From NCBI RefSeq assembly GCF_000308475.2, contig NZ_BAFT02000050.1, positions 1 to 63,661 on the forward strand: 63,661 nucleotides of DNA, written 5' to 3'. The notes beneath the pieces are model-generated. The model saw only the letters and a list, made by a program, of their open reading frames with translations, was not told where the DNA came from and did not search any database. Made by a program: the position numbers and the translations under genes. This document shows, piece by piece, positions 45,636 through 53,311 of the stretch (the first letter of the stretch is position 1; the number at the start of each line of letters is the position of its first letter). Source of the DNA: Nocardia brasiliensis NBRC 14402. GTDB taxonomy: Bacteria > Actinomycetota > Actinomycetes > Mycobacteriales > Mycobacteriaceae.

Positions 45636-46097
45636 TCAGAAGAATCCACAGGTGGGCGCGGCACCGGTCGGCGCGGGCGCGCATTCGGCGCCTGCGGTCG
45701 CGTAGACCTCGAGCCGGATGCCGTCGGGGTCGGTGAAGAAGATGCCGCCCGAGCTCGCGCCCTCGCTGTGCGCGACGACGCCGTCGTGGGCGAACGACAC
45801 CGACCGCTCGCGCAGCACCGCCTCGACCGCCCGGACCTGGTCCATGGTGTCCACCTGGAACGAAAGATGATGCAGGCCAGGTGTTTCGGTAGCGAACTCA
45901 CCGCTGCTCTGCTCCCACAGGGTCACCATCACCTTGCCGTCGTTCCCCATGAACGCCCACTTGCGGTCGTCCCCGGTACTCGCGGCCACTTGCTCGAAAC
46001 CCAGTGCGCTGCGGTAGAAGTCGACCGAACGCGCCAGATCGGCGACGTTGAGCCCGATGTGCCCGGTGACGAGCGTGGGCGCGGCGACTGCGGTCAT
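45636..46097 (-). CDS. VOC-superfamily (glyoxalase-like) protein
   Basis: 153 aa, full two-module VOC fold: GHIGLNVADLARSVDFYRSALGF at the start, GLHHLSFQVD and SSGGIFFTDPDGIRLEVYA at the metal-binding positions. Start ATG 46097 has GAGGAGG. First gene of the operon; the ending CGFF is specific to this branch. Likely a dioxygenase or isomerase on a small molecule. Confidence 0.88.
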   Translation of the reverse strand: MTAVAAPTLVTGHIGLNVADLARSVDFYRSALGFEQVAASTGDDRKWAFMGNDGKVMVTLWEQSSGEFATETPGLHHLSFQVDTMDQVRAVEAVLRERSVSFAHDGVVAHSEGASSGGIFFTDPDGIRLEVYATAGAECAPAPTGAAPTCGFF

Positions 46098-46108
46098 GTA
46101 TTCCTCCT

Positions 46109-46147
46109 CTAACCTGCCAAACCGTCTTTATCGGTTTGACTGGTTAG
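46109..46147. promoter_or_regulatory. 39-bp operator-like dyad in the VOC/CGNR intergenic region
   Basis: CTAACCTGCCAAACCG and CGGTTTGACTGGTTAG pair 14/16 around seven bases. A further half-site GACAGTTAG lies about 40 bp away, nearer the CGNR gene. The dyad begins 12 bp upstream of the VOC ATG, well placed for repression. Confidence 0.6.
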
Positions 46148-46250
46148 AACATAGCCACGGCAGCACCCGGCGTCAACCACTAAAATTCATATAGACAGTT
46201 AGAATGACACTGATGCTCCGACCCGCCGCAGGAGGTGGATACCCTCAGTC

Positions 46251-46769
46251 ATGCACGATCCCCGCCCCCACCTCGGCGAACCGCTGGCCCTCGACCTGCT
46301 GGACACGCGGTGGAACAAGCACGGAGAGCTGCAGGACCTGCTCACCGACGTGACCGGTCTGGCCATCTGGCTGTCCTCAGCCGGGCTGACCGAACGGGCG
46401 CACGCCGACGAGGCGACCCTCGCCGCGACCCTGGCGGCGCGTGCCGCCATCTACGACGTCGTCCGGCACGCCACCCACGACCCGCTGAACGAGATACTCG
46501 ACCACGGCCGCCTCCGGCGTACCCTCACCGACGCCGGTCCCGCGGAGGTCGTCGACGTGCCCGATCCGGCCTGGCTACCCGCCTGGCTCGCGGCCGACAA
46601 CCTGCTGCGGCTGCTCGCCGACGCGCCGGACCGCATCCGGCAGTGCGCACACGCCGACTGCGTGCTGTTCTTCTTCGACACCTCGAAGAACGGCACCCGC
46701 CGCTGGCATTCGATGGCGACCTGCGGCAACCGCACCAAAGCGGCCCGGCACTACGCGAAAAAGACCTGA
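46251..46769 (+). CDS. ABATE/CGNR zinc-finger regulator
   Basis: 172 aa. ABATE domain (LALDLLDTRW; LTDVTGLAIWL) then the CGNR zinc finger CAHADCVLFFFDTSKNGTRR and MATCGNRTKAARHY with four metal ligands. Such proteins are DNA-binding regulators, often divergent from detoxification operons, as here. AGGAGG is 15 bases before ATG, farther than usual. Likely controls the VOC operon through the dyad at 46109-46147. Confidence 0.88.
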   Translation: MHDPRPHLGEPLALDLLDTRWNKHGELQDLLTDVTGLAIWLSSAGLTERAHADEATLAATLAARAAIYDVVRHATHDPLNEILDHGRLRRTLTDAGPAEVVDVPDPAWLPAWLAADNLLRLLADAPDRIRQCAHADCVLFFFDTSKNGTRRWHSMATCGNRTKAARHYAKKT

Positions 46770-46771
46770 CC

Positions 46772-48016
46772 TCAGAACAATTCGTCGAGCAGGCGGTAGT
46801 ACTCCAGCCGCACGGGATCCGGCTCGGCCAGGCCGTAGGCGGCGAAGAACGCCGTCACTTCCGCCGCACCGAAATCGTCGCGCAGATCCCGCACGGCCAG
46901 CGCGAGATCGCGGTAGCGATCGGCGACGCCGAGCGCGCCGACATCGAGCAGGATCGCGCCTTCGAGCACGTTGGGTGGCGTGAAATCGCCGTGCGCCACC
47001 ACGAGATCCGTCTCGGCCGGACGCTCGGCGAGCAGCCGCTCGAGCACCTGCTCCGGCGAGGAATCCTGGTTGTCGTCGTCGAAATCGCCGGCGTCGACCA
47101 AACCTTCGATCACCTGCCGCCGAGCCTGCGCCAAGACGACGTCGAGCCGTCCGTCGAACGGGCACTCGGCGATCGGGATGCCGTGCAGGGTACGCAGCAG
47201 CGTGCCCATGATCGTGCCGACCGAGTCCGCGCCGGTCCCGGGTTCGGCGCGCGCGGCCAGACTCGGCACGCCCGCGTCGGCGAGCACCAGCACGTCCTCG
47301 GCGTAGACGGTGATCTCGGGTAGGCGAATCCCGCGCTCGCGCAACCAGTTCAGCCGTTGCTGTTCGGCCACCGCGCGCGGCCCCCGCTTCACCCAGTAGG
47401 CCCCGTTGACGAACGAGACGCCACCGCTCATCCCTTCGTGCTCGTCGGACCAGGTCGGCGCCTCGCCGAGCACCGCTGCGACCGCGGGCGGCAGCGAAAT
47501 CGGCAGCGCGGACAGGGTTTCCAGCGCCACCCTGGTGGATTCGATCTCCTCCGGGTCCCCTTCGGCGATCCGCAGCTCGAGCGCTTCCCGCAGCAGGGTG
47601 TGCGCCTCGTCCAGCCGATTCTGTTCGGCCAACGCCTTGCCGAGATGCTGCACGGCGAACGACAGCACGCCGGGCGCGGCGGCCCGCGCGTGCGCCACGG
47701 CCCGCGTGTACAGCGTCTCCGCGGTGGCAGCGTCGCCCTGGTAGCGGTACACGTCGCCCAGATTGATCCACACGGTGATCCGGCGCTGTTCGGTATCCAC
47801 GAGTTCCAGCGCGCGATCCAGGTGGTCGAGGGCCTCGGCGTAGCGCCCGAGCAGCATCGCCTCGATCCCGGTCTGCCGGAATCCCGCGAAATCGGCCGGC
47901 GCGGCCGCGGCGAGGCGCGCGGCCAGCCGCTCCGGATCCACCGGGATCATCCGCTGCCGCTCGTCGAACCGATACAGCGGCTCGTCGTGGCCGACCGCCC
48001 GGCCGGACACCGTCAC
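46772..48016 (-). CDS. TPR domain fused to aminoglycoside-phosphotransferase-like kinase
   Basis: 414 aa from GTG 48016, overlapping the DUF3046 stop (GTGA). Residues about 40-165 carry TPR-type helices (AMLLGRYAEALDHLDRALEL, WINLGDVYRYQGDAATAETL, LGKALAEQNRLDEAHTL). Residues about 185-410 are APH(3')-like: VVAHGDFTPPN (catalytic Asp/Asn) and LLDVGALGVADRYRDLALAVRDL (metal-binding Asp). The kinase half resembles APH(3') enzymes closely by motif. A TPR fusion is unusual for resistance kinases and suggests a protein-partner or different substrate; resistance cannot be assumed. Confidence 0.82.
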   Translation of the reverse strand: MTVSGRAVGHDEPLYRFDERQRMIPVDPERLAARLAAAAPADFAGFRQTGIEAMLLGRYAEALDHLDRALELVDTEQRRITVWINLGDVYRYQGDAATAETLYTRAVAHARAAAPGVLSFAVQHLGKALAEQNRLDEAHTLLREALELRIAEGDPEEIESTRVALETLSALPISLPPAVAAVLGEAPTWSDEHEGMSGGVSFVNGAYWVKRGPRAVAEQQRLNWLRERGIRLPEITVYAEDVLVLADAGVPSLAARAEPGTGADSVGTIMGTLLRTLHGIPIAECPFDGRLDVVLAQARRQVIEGLVDAGDFDDDNQDSSPEQVLERLLAERPAETDLVVAHGDFTPPNVLEGAILLDVGALGVADRYRDLALAVRDLRDDFGAAEVTAFFAAYGLAEPDPVRLEYYRLLDELF

Positions 48017-48204
48017 CACCGCCCCCGCGGCACATCGAACTCCGCGCACAGGGCCCGCCACACATCACGCGGATCCACGCCCGCTTCGATGGCATCGGCG
48101 CCCGTCCGCCCCAGCGAAGGGATCACGTGATCGGCCAGCAGGGCGTCGCCCCTGGCCGACCCGAACTCGGTATGCAACAGTTCCTGGAACTCCGTCAACC
48201 GCAC
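48013..48204 (-). CDS. DUF3046 small protein
   Basis: 63 aa from GTG 48204. Contains the DUF3046 pattern LTEFQELLHTEFG, LADHVIPSLGRTGADAIEAG and DPRDVWRALCAEFDVP. In mycobacteria this gene (Rv2738c) lies directly upstream of recA; here over 6 kb separates them. TATCTT sits seven bases before the GTG with no Shine-Dalgarno, suggesting a leaderless mRNA. Translation of the downstream TPR-kinase gene is coupled by a 4-bp overlap. Confidence 0.88.
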   Translation of the reverse strand: MRLTEFQELLHTEFGSARGDALLADHVIPSLGRTGADAIEAGVDPRDVWRALCAEFDVPRGRW

Positions 48205-48211
48205 TGTGCCC

Positions 48212-48217
48212 AAGATA
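48212..48217 (-). promoter_or_regulatory. Candidate -10 box for leaderless DUF3046 mRNA
   Basis: TATCTT on the minus strand ends seven bases before the GTG at 48204. Confidence 0.5.
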
Positions 48218-48271
48218 CCCGCGCCCGCCCGGCCGCCCCACGGCCCCCGTTCGCGGCGGCGCGGCACCGCG

Positions 48272-49435
48272 CTATCCGGCCCGCACGCCGTCGAGCACTC
48301 GGTGACACAGATCGACCGGGTCGGCCACCTCGTTCGCCGACTCCGCCGCGGCCCGGGCGGCAACGGCGAAACTGTCGGTAGACAGGATCTCCAGGACGGC
48401 CGCGCGGACCGCTTCGGCCGTCAACGGCCGCACCAGCAGCGAACTGCCTTGGCGAGCCGCCCGGTTGGCGAGCTCCCACTGGTCGCCGCCGCCGGGCACG
48501 GTCACCAGTGGAACCGCCGCCGAGAGCGACTTGGCGAGCAAGCCGTGCCCGCCGCCGCCCACCACCACCGAGGCGTGCGTGAGCAATTCGTCCTGACGGC
48601 CCAAACCGGCGGTGGCCCAGGCGGGCAGCTCGGCGGGCGGGGTGTCGAGCATCGAGATCGCCACGCGGACACCGGCATCGGCGAGCGCGGCCAGGACGGT
48701 CTCGACCATGCCGGTCACCCCGGTGTGCGCGGTCGAGGGCGCGACCATCACCAAAGGGCCGTCCCCCGTGGGCGGTTGGAGAATTTCCGCGGTGGGCTCC
48801 CAGAACAGCGGCCCGATGACGTGCGCGTTGTCCGGCCAGTCCGGGCGCGGCACCTCCAGCGCGGGCAGCGTCGCGATCAACCGCGCGGCCGGGCCCGGAT
48901 CGGCGGCGGGCAGGCCGACGCTCTCGCGCGCCTGTTCGCGCTGCCGCAAACCGTGCCGGATGTCCCGGGCGGTCATCGTGCGCAGCATGCCGTCGCGCAT
49001 CCGGCCGCGCAGACCCGTGCCGGGTGCGAGGCCACTTCCGATGGGCGGCAGAGCTTTCGACGGGAGATACAGCGGATGCGGCGACAACTCGACCCACGGC
49101 ACGCCGAGCCGTTCCGCGGCCATACCGCCACCCGCGGTGAGCACGTCGGAGACCACCAGCTCCGGGAGCATCGCGCTCAGGTCGGGCAGGATCTCGGTGG
49201 AGATGTGCGCGGCGCGCTCGTGGATCCGCTGGCCGGCGTCGGTGTCGTCGTCGGCCGGGCGCGGGGCCAGGCCCTTCAACCGGCGCACGCCGATACCGGC
49301 GTCGCGGGCCGCCTCGAACCAGCGCGGACCCGTGAACAGCACCGGTTCGTCGCCGGCGGCCAGGAAACGCAAGCACAACGCGATGGCGGGAAACGCATGC
49401 CCGGGATCGGGCCCCGCGACTACGGCTACTCGCAT
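48272..49435 (-). CDS. Glycosyltransferase, GT1/MGT-like (Rv2739c position)
   Basis: 387 aa from ATG 49435; a GTG at 49456 would add seven residues. Rossmann start MRVAVVAGPDPGHAFPAIAL; the acceptor half has VSDVLTAGGGMAAERLGVPW; the nucleotide-sugar half ends with HASVVVGGGGHGLLAKSLSAAVPLV and PGGGDQWELANRAARQG, the GT1 donor-binding box (Gly in place of one usual His). It glycosylates a small molecule or lipid in the cytosol. Order with DUF3046 matches mycobacteria. Confidence 0.87.
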   Translation of the reverse strand: MRVAVVAGPDPGHAFPAIALCLRFLAAGDEPVLFTGPRWFEAARDAGIGVRRLKGLAPRPADDDTDAGQRIHERAAHISTEILPDLSAMLPELVVSDVLTAGGGMAAERLGVPWVELSPHPLYLPSKALPPIGSGLAPGTGLRGRMRDGMLRTMTARDIRHGLRQREQARESVGLPAADPGPAARLIATLPALEVPRPDWPDNAHVIGPLFWEPTAEILQPPTGDGPLVMVAPSTAHTGVTGMVETVLAALADAGVRVAISMLDTPPAELPAWATAGLGRQDELLTHASVVVGGGGHGLLAKSLSAAVPLVTVPGGGDQWELANRAARQGSSLLVRPLTAEAVRAAVLEILSTDSFAVAARAAAESANEVADPVDLCHRVLDGVRAG

Positions 49436-49540
49436 CGACCCAGCCTGCCACACCACATCACGGCCGGGTCACACCCAGCCCCCACTCGGTCACCTGCTCG
49501 ACAGCAGAACTTCACGTGACCTCGCACCGGACCGGCGATA

Positions 49541-49552
49541 TGGTCTAGACCA
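49541..49552. promoter_or_regulatory. GntR/HutC-type operator (PhnF/DasR-like)
   Basis: TGGTCTAGACCA, a perfect 12-bp palindrome with the GT-N-TA-N-AC core of HutC-subfamily GntR regulators. It nearly equals DasR sites (core TGGTCTAGACCA) and the mycobacterial PhnF site (TGGTATAGACCA). It ends five bases before the GTG of the PhnZ-like gene and overlaps a possible TATGGT -10. Confidence 0.75.
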
Positions 49553-49557
49553 ATCGA

Positions 49558-50124
49558 GTGGAAGTGGGAACGATCGTGCAGGTGTCCACGGTGGACGAAC
49601 TCATGGTGCTGCTGGCGAACGGCGCGGACGTGTGGGACATGCCGGACCGCAGCGGCGATCCGGTCGACATCCTCGACCACGACCGGCAATGTGCGGAACT
49701 GCTGCGCCTGCACTGCCCGGACGACGAGGAACTCCAGGTGGCCGGACTGGTGCACGACATCGGCCACCAGCTCGTCCCCGGCGACGACGCGGGCCATGGA
49801 CGGCACGGCGCCGCGGCGATCCGCGGGCTGCTCGGCGCGCGGGTGGCGCGGCTGGTCGAACTGCACGTCGTCGCGAAACGCTATCTCGCAGCGACAGATT
49901 CGGTGCATGCCGCGGGCCTGTCACCGTCCAGCCGCCGCACACTGGTGGCGCAGGGCGGACCGATGGACGACGCGGAGATCGCGGAGTTCCGCGCCGACCC
50001 GGACTTCGAGTCCGCCCTCACGCTGCGCCGCGCGGACGACGCCGGAAAGGTCGTCGGCCTCGCGGTCGCACCGCTGGCGTCCTGGCGTCCGGTGCTCGAC
50101 CGGGTCGCCGCACGGCACGGCTAG
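49558..50124 (+). CDS. PhnZ-like HD-domain protein of the phosphonate-degradation-associated type
   Basis: 188 aa from GTG 49558 (GTG 49576, with GGGA upstream, is also possible). HD motif AGLVHDIGHQL with preceding DHDRQCAELLRLH, then HGRHGAAAIRGLLGARVARL, ELHVVAKRYL, LSPSSRRTLVAQGGPM and ALTLRRADDAGKV follow the pattern of HDIG proteins linked to phosphonate breakdown (PhnZ and relatives, mixed-valent diiron oxygenases). No PhnY-like partner is adjacent. The HutC-type operator fits phosphonate or amino-sugar control. Confidence 0.78.
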   Translation: MEVGTIVQVSTVDELMVLLANGADVWDMPDRSGDPVDILDHDRQCAELLRLHCPDDEELQVAGLVHDIGHQLVPGDDAGHGRHGAAAIRGLLGARVARLVELHVVAKRYLAATDSVHAAGLSPSSRRTLVAQGGPMDDAEIAEFRADPDFESALTLRRADDAGKVVGLAVAPLASWRPVLDRVAARHG

Positions 50125-50133
50125 CCCTATTCG

Positions 50134-50203
50134 CGCACCACTTCTGTTTTCCCGCACCCGATTTCGCAGGCCAGAGCGGGTGCGGGAAGTCAGAACGGGT
50201 GCG
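50134..50203. terminator. 70-bp palindromic element between convergent genes (second copy)
   Basis: Arms of 27 bp pair 23/27 around a 16-nt loop. The left arm differs from that at 25737 at only two positions, the total length is identical, and it too fills the gap between two convergent stop codons (50124 and 50204). Confidence 0.8.
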
Positions 50204-50917
50204 TCAGTGGCCCGCGGCGAAGTAGTACAGTTCGAAGCCGACCGCGTGTGGGGCGGGAAATCCGTCGATCGGGGCGGTGGCGCGCTCCACGATCGCGCGC
50301 ACCTGGTCCTCGACCGGTTCGGCGCTGAGCACCTCCAGGTAGCGGCGATGTTCGGACAACGAAGCCTTCGCCTGGTCGACGTGGGCCGAGACGTCCACGG
50401 CGTGCGTGGCTTTCGGGCCGGCCACCGCGCCCCAACGCGCCGACCACGGCGGCTCGGTGAGGTCGGGGAAGATCCACTCGTTGCCCGCGTCGGCGATGGC
50501 GTCCAGCGCGGCCCGGCCGACGGCCCGATGGTCGGCGCTGTTGGCGAAGCCGGGAGCCCAGGTGTCACCGAAGTTGAACAGCACCACCAGTTCCGGTCGA
50601 TGGCGGCGGATCGCTGCGGCCAGGTCGCGGCGCAGCTGCAGGGTTTCCTCCACCCGGCCGTCCGGGTAGCCGAGGAACTCGACCCGATGCACGCCGACCA
50701 CCGCGGCGGAGGCGATCTCCTCACCCTCGCGCAACGGACCCGACTGCGCGGGCGGCATTCCGGCGATACCGGCCTCGCCGCTGGTGACCAGGACGTAGCG
50801 AATGTCCTTGCCCTGCCCCGTCCACCGGGCCACGGCGGCGGCCGCGCCGTACTCGATGTCGTCGGGATGCGCCACGATCACCAGCCCGCGCTGCCAATCC
50901 TCGGGTACTTGCTCCAC
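50204..50917 (-). CDS. PIG-L family de-N-acetylase
   Basis: 237 aa. Zinc/catalytic motif VIVAHPDDIEYG near residue 15, FNFGDTWAPGF, and SADHRAVGRAALDA carrying the third ligand His. Family members remove acetyl groups from GlcNAc-type sugars (mycothiol MshB, Mca) or related amides. It is not MshB/Mca by obvious motif extension, so the substrate is open. Convergent with the PhnZ-like gene. Confidence 0.88.
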   Translation of the reverse strand: MEQVPEDWQRGLVIVAHPDDIEYGAAAAVARWTGQGKDIRYVLVTSGEAGIAGMPPAQSGPLREGEEIASAAVVGVHRVEFLGYPDGRVEETLQLRRDLAAAIRRHRPELVVLFNFGDTWAPGFANSADHRAVGRAALDAIADAGNEWIFPDLTEPPWSARWGAVAGPKATHAVDVSAHVDQAKASLSEHRRYLEVLSAEPVEDQVRAIVERATAPIDGFPAPHAVGFELYYFAAGH

Positions 50918-50957
50918 TGAACCCCTCTTTCGGATGAGTCAGGCCAGCGTACGCAAG

Positions 50958-50997
50958 TGGGCCGTGTGCTCCCCCCATCTGGGGAGCACACGGCCCA
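50958..50997 (-). terminator. Terminator after the 57-aa membrane-protein gene
   Basis: Perfect 17-bp stem (TGGGCCGTGTGCTCCCC and its complement) with a 6-nt loop, downstream of the stop at 51129 on the minus strand. Confidence 0.8.
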
Positions 50998-51128
50998 TCG
51001 GTCGGTCGGCGCGCGACTTCGCTCGCGCTACCCGGTGGCATCCCGGCCACACCTGGTTCCGCCGACCCCCGCCCGCACCGTGACTCCGCAGCGCCCGACG
51101 CGCGCTGAAGCCACTGCGCGGCCGGAAA

Positions 51129-51302
51129 CTACAACTTGCTCACGGTGGACTTGTCCGAGCCCGCCACCGCCTTGTAGAGCAGGTACAGCCCGAACACGAT
51201 GGCGCTGATCACCAGGATCGGGAACAGCCCCTTGATCAGCGCACCGATGATGGCCAGCGCGATCCAGACGACCGCGACGATACCGATGATTTTCCAAAGC
51301 AT
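51129..51302 (-). CDS. Small membrane protein, 57 aa
   Basis: ATG 51302 with GGAGG six bases upstream. Two hydrophobic stretches (IIGIVAVVWIALAIIGALI and ILVISAIVFGLYLLYKAV) joined by a short loop, then a polar tail DKSTVSKL. The clear ribosome site and its own terminator support it as a real gene. Function unknown. Confidence 0.75.
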   Translation of the reverse strand: MLWKIIGIVAVVWIALAIIGALIKGLFPILVISAIVFGLYLLYKAVAGSDKSTVSKL

Positions 51303-51417
51303 TGCCAGCCTCCGAGGTCTCGTGAACCGCCCCTCCGACGATCCGACATGTTCCATGCTGGCACCTCGACACCGAGAAATCACCAGGTCAACGACGATAT
51401 CCGGGGAAAATCAGGGT

Positions 51418-52656
51418 TCACCCTGAGCCCGGATCACCCGTTGGTCGCGTCGCCACCGCGGCGACCGTGGCCGCCGCGAGCGCCACTGCCATCACCGCGG
51501 CCATCGGAGCCGCGCCACGCGTGCCGAAAAGGCCCACGAGCGGCGAAGCCGCCGCGCCGAACAAGAACTGCCCGCCGCCCAGCAGCGCCGACGTGGCGCC
51601 GGGCGCCGCACGACCACGCTGCTGCGCGAGGGTGACCACGGCGGGAAAGAAGACACCGAACGCGGTGAGGGAGAACAAGAGGCAGAACCAGGTGACGGCG
51701 AGCGAACTGCCGATGGTGACCGAGACGGCGAACAGCGCGGCGGACCCGGCCAGCGCGAGCGCCGAGCTCGCCACCAGAAGCGTTGCCGCGGACCAGCGTT
51801 TCACGAGCCGGCCGTACCCGAGGCTGCCCGCCATATTGCCCACGGCGTTGCCGCCGTAGACGAGGCTCGCCGCGGCCGGCGTGAGCCGGTGGACGTCCTG
51901 GAAGACGAACGTGGTGCCCGCGATATAGGCGAAAACCGCTGCTCCGCCGAAGGATATGACCAGCACCGGACCCAGGATGTCGCGCCGGGCGAGGAGCTCG
52001 GTCATGGCACGCAACCCCGCGGTGATGCCGCCCGCCGAACGCGCCTGCGGTGGCCGCGATTCCGGGACCCAGCGCCACACGCCGACGGCCAGCACCGCGC
52101 CGAGCGCGGCGAGCACCACGAACACAGCCCGCCACGGAAACACCAGTAGCAGTAGCCCTCCGGCCAGCGGCGCGAGAATCGGTGCGGCGGCGGTGATCGC
52201 GCCGAGCCTGGCATACACGCCGGCGAGATCGCGATCGGCGAAGAGGTCGGCGACCACGGCACGGGCGAGCACGATGCCCGCCGCACCGCTCACGCCCTGC
52301 CCGAACCGGGCGGCATCGAGGACCGCCATCGTCGGCGCCGCCGCGCAGATCGCCGAGAACACGACGAAGCAGATTGTGCCGCAGAGCAATACGGGGCGAC
52401 GGCCGACCGCATCGCTCAGCGGCCCCAGGATCAGTTGACCCGCAATAATTCCCGCCAGGAAGCCGGTCAACGACAGTTGCGCGGCGGCGGCATCGGCACC
52501 CAGCGACGACGCCAGCTCGGGCAGTCCAGGCACGTACATATCCGTCGCCAACGGTGCCGCACCGCTCAACCCGGCCAGCACCGCCAGGAGCCGAATCCGC
52601 TGCCCGGCAAGCAGACTCGTCGACACCGACGCATCTGTCCGCGCGTGCCGCGTCAC
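51418..52656 (-). CDS. MFS exporter, Bcr/CflA type
   Basis: 412 aa from GTG 52656, overlapping the MarR stop by GTGA. Twelve helices; APLATDMYVPGLPELA in helix 1 is the Bcr/CflA signature, and GPLSDAVGRRPVLL is motif A. A drug/proton antiporter (bicyclomycin/chloramphenicol-type families). Coupled to the MarR regulator, so expression should rise when MarR is released. Confidence 0.9.
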   Translation of the reverse strand: MTRHARTDASVSTSLLAGQRIRLLAVLAGLSGAAPLATDMYVPGLPELASSLGADAAAAQLSLTGFLAGIIAGQLILGPLSDAVGRRPVLLCGTICFVVFSAICAAAPTMAVLDAARFGQGVSGAAGIVLARAVVADLFADRDLAGVYARLGAITAAAPILAPLAGGLLLLVFPWRAVFVVLAALGAVLAVGVWRWVPESRPPQARSAGGITAGLRAMTELLARRDILGPVLVISFGGAAVFAYIAGTTFVFQDVHRLTPAAASLVYGGNAVGNMAGSLGYGRLVKRWSAATLLVASSALALAGSAALFAVSVTIGSSLAVTWFCLLFSLTAFGVFFPAVVTLAQQRGRAAPGATSALLGGGQFLFGAAASPLVGLFGTRGAAPMAAVMAVALAAATVAAVATRPTGDPGSG

Positions 52657-53162
52657 AGCGCGGGCGCCGCCCCGTCGGTCCGGGCGGCCGGTAATCTGTC
52701 GCCGCCGGTTTCGGCGGCGGCCAGCTCGCGCAGCAGATCCGCGGCGATACCGAGCACCGCACGTTCGGCATCGGTGAGCGTATGACGCAGCGCGGCGGCC
52801 AGCCACGCATTGCCGTCACGTACGTGCTCTCGCAAGGCTTCCCGGCCTCGGTCGGTGATCACGATGTGCTGCTGTCGCGCGTCGGTGTCGCTGCGCGAGC
52901 GGCGAATCCGGCCGTGCTCGTCGAGTTCGTTCAGCACTCGGGTGAGCGACTGTGGTTGCAGCCCTTCGATGGCCGCCAATTCGGACGCGGTGAGCGGGCC
53001 GCCGTGCGCGAGGTTCGCGAGTACCGACGCGGCCAGGCGCGGGAGCGGCCGCGCGCTACCGGGCTGTTCGGCCCGCAGCCGCGAGGCCAATCGCGACACC
53101 GCCCACCGCAGCGACTCGGCGACGCGCAGATCGTCCTCGGTGTATGCACCCTCATCGGCCAT
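52653..53162 (-). CDS. MarR-family regulator
   Basis: 169 aa from ATG 53162 (a TTG at 53171 adds three residues). Winged helix: LTASELAAIEGLQPQSLTRV, NELDEHGRIRRSRSDTDARQ, QHIVITDRGREAL. First gene of the MarR-MFS pair. A palindrome directly upstream is the likely autoregulatory site. Confidence 0.9.
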   Translation of the reverse strand: MADEGAYTEDDLRVAESLRWAVSRLASRLRAEQPGSARPLPRLAASVLANLAHGGPLTASELAAIEGLQPQSLTRVLNELDEHGRIRRSRSDTDARQQHIVITDRGREALREHVRDGNAWLAAALRHTLTDAERAVLGIAADLLRELAAAETGGDRLPAARTDGAAPAL

Positions 53163-53168
53163 AGCTTC

Positions 53169-53182
53169 CAAGCTAAAGCTTG
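53169..53182. promoter_or_regulatory. MarR operator candidate
   Basis: CAAGCT-AA-AGCTTG, perfect 6-bp arms, beginning seven bases upstream of the MarR ATG. It overlaps the leader, where binding would block the marR-MFS transcript. Confidence 0.55.
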
Positions 53183-53264
53183 CAATCTATCGCGTCAAAT
53201 GGAGGATTCTGCGAGAATTTACTAAGCCAATGCTTCTTACCGCGGAATCAACGCGGACAGGACA

Positions 53265-53299
53265 ACGGGTGGAGCCCGGCCAGCTTGGGCTCCACCCGT
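53265..53299 (-). terminator. Terminator after the PRC-barrel gene
   Basis: ACGGGTGGAGCCC / GGGCTCCACCCGT, perfect 13-bp stem with a 9-nt loop, downstream of the stop at 53312. Confidence 0.8.
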
Positions 53300-53311
53300 G
53301 CCGATGCGGCG

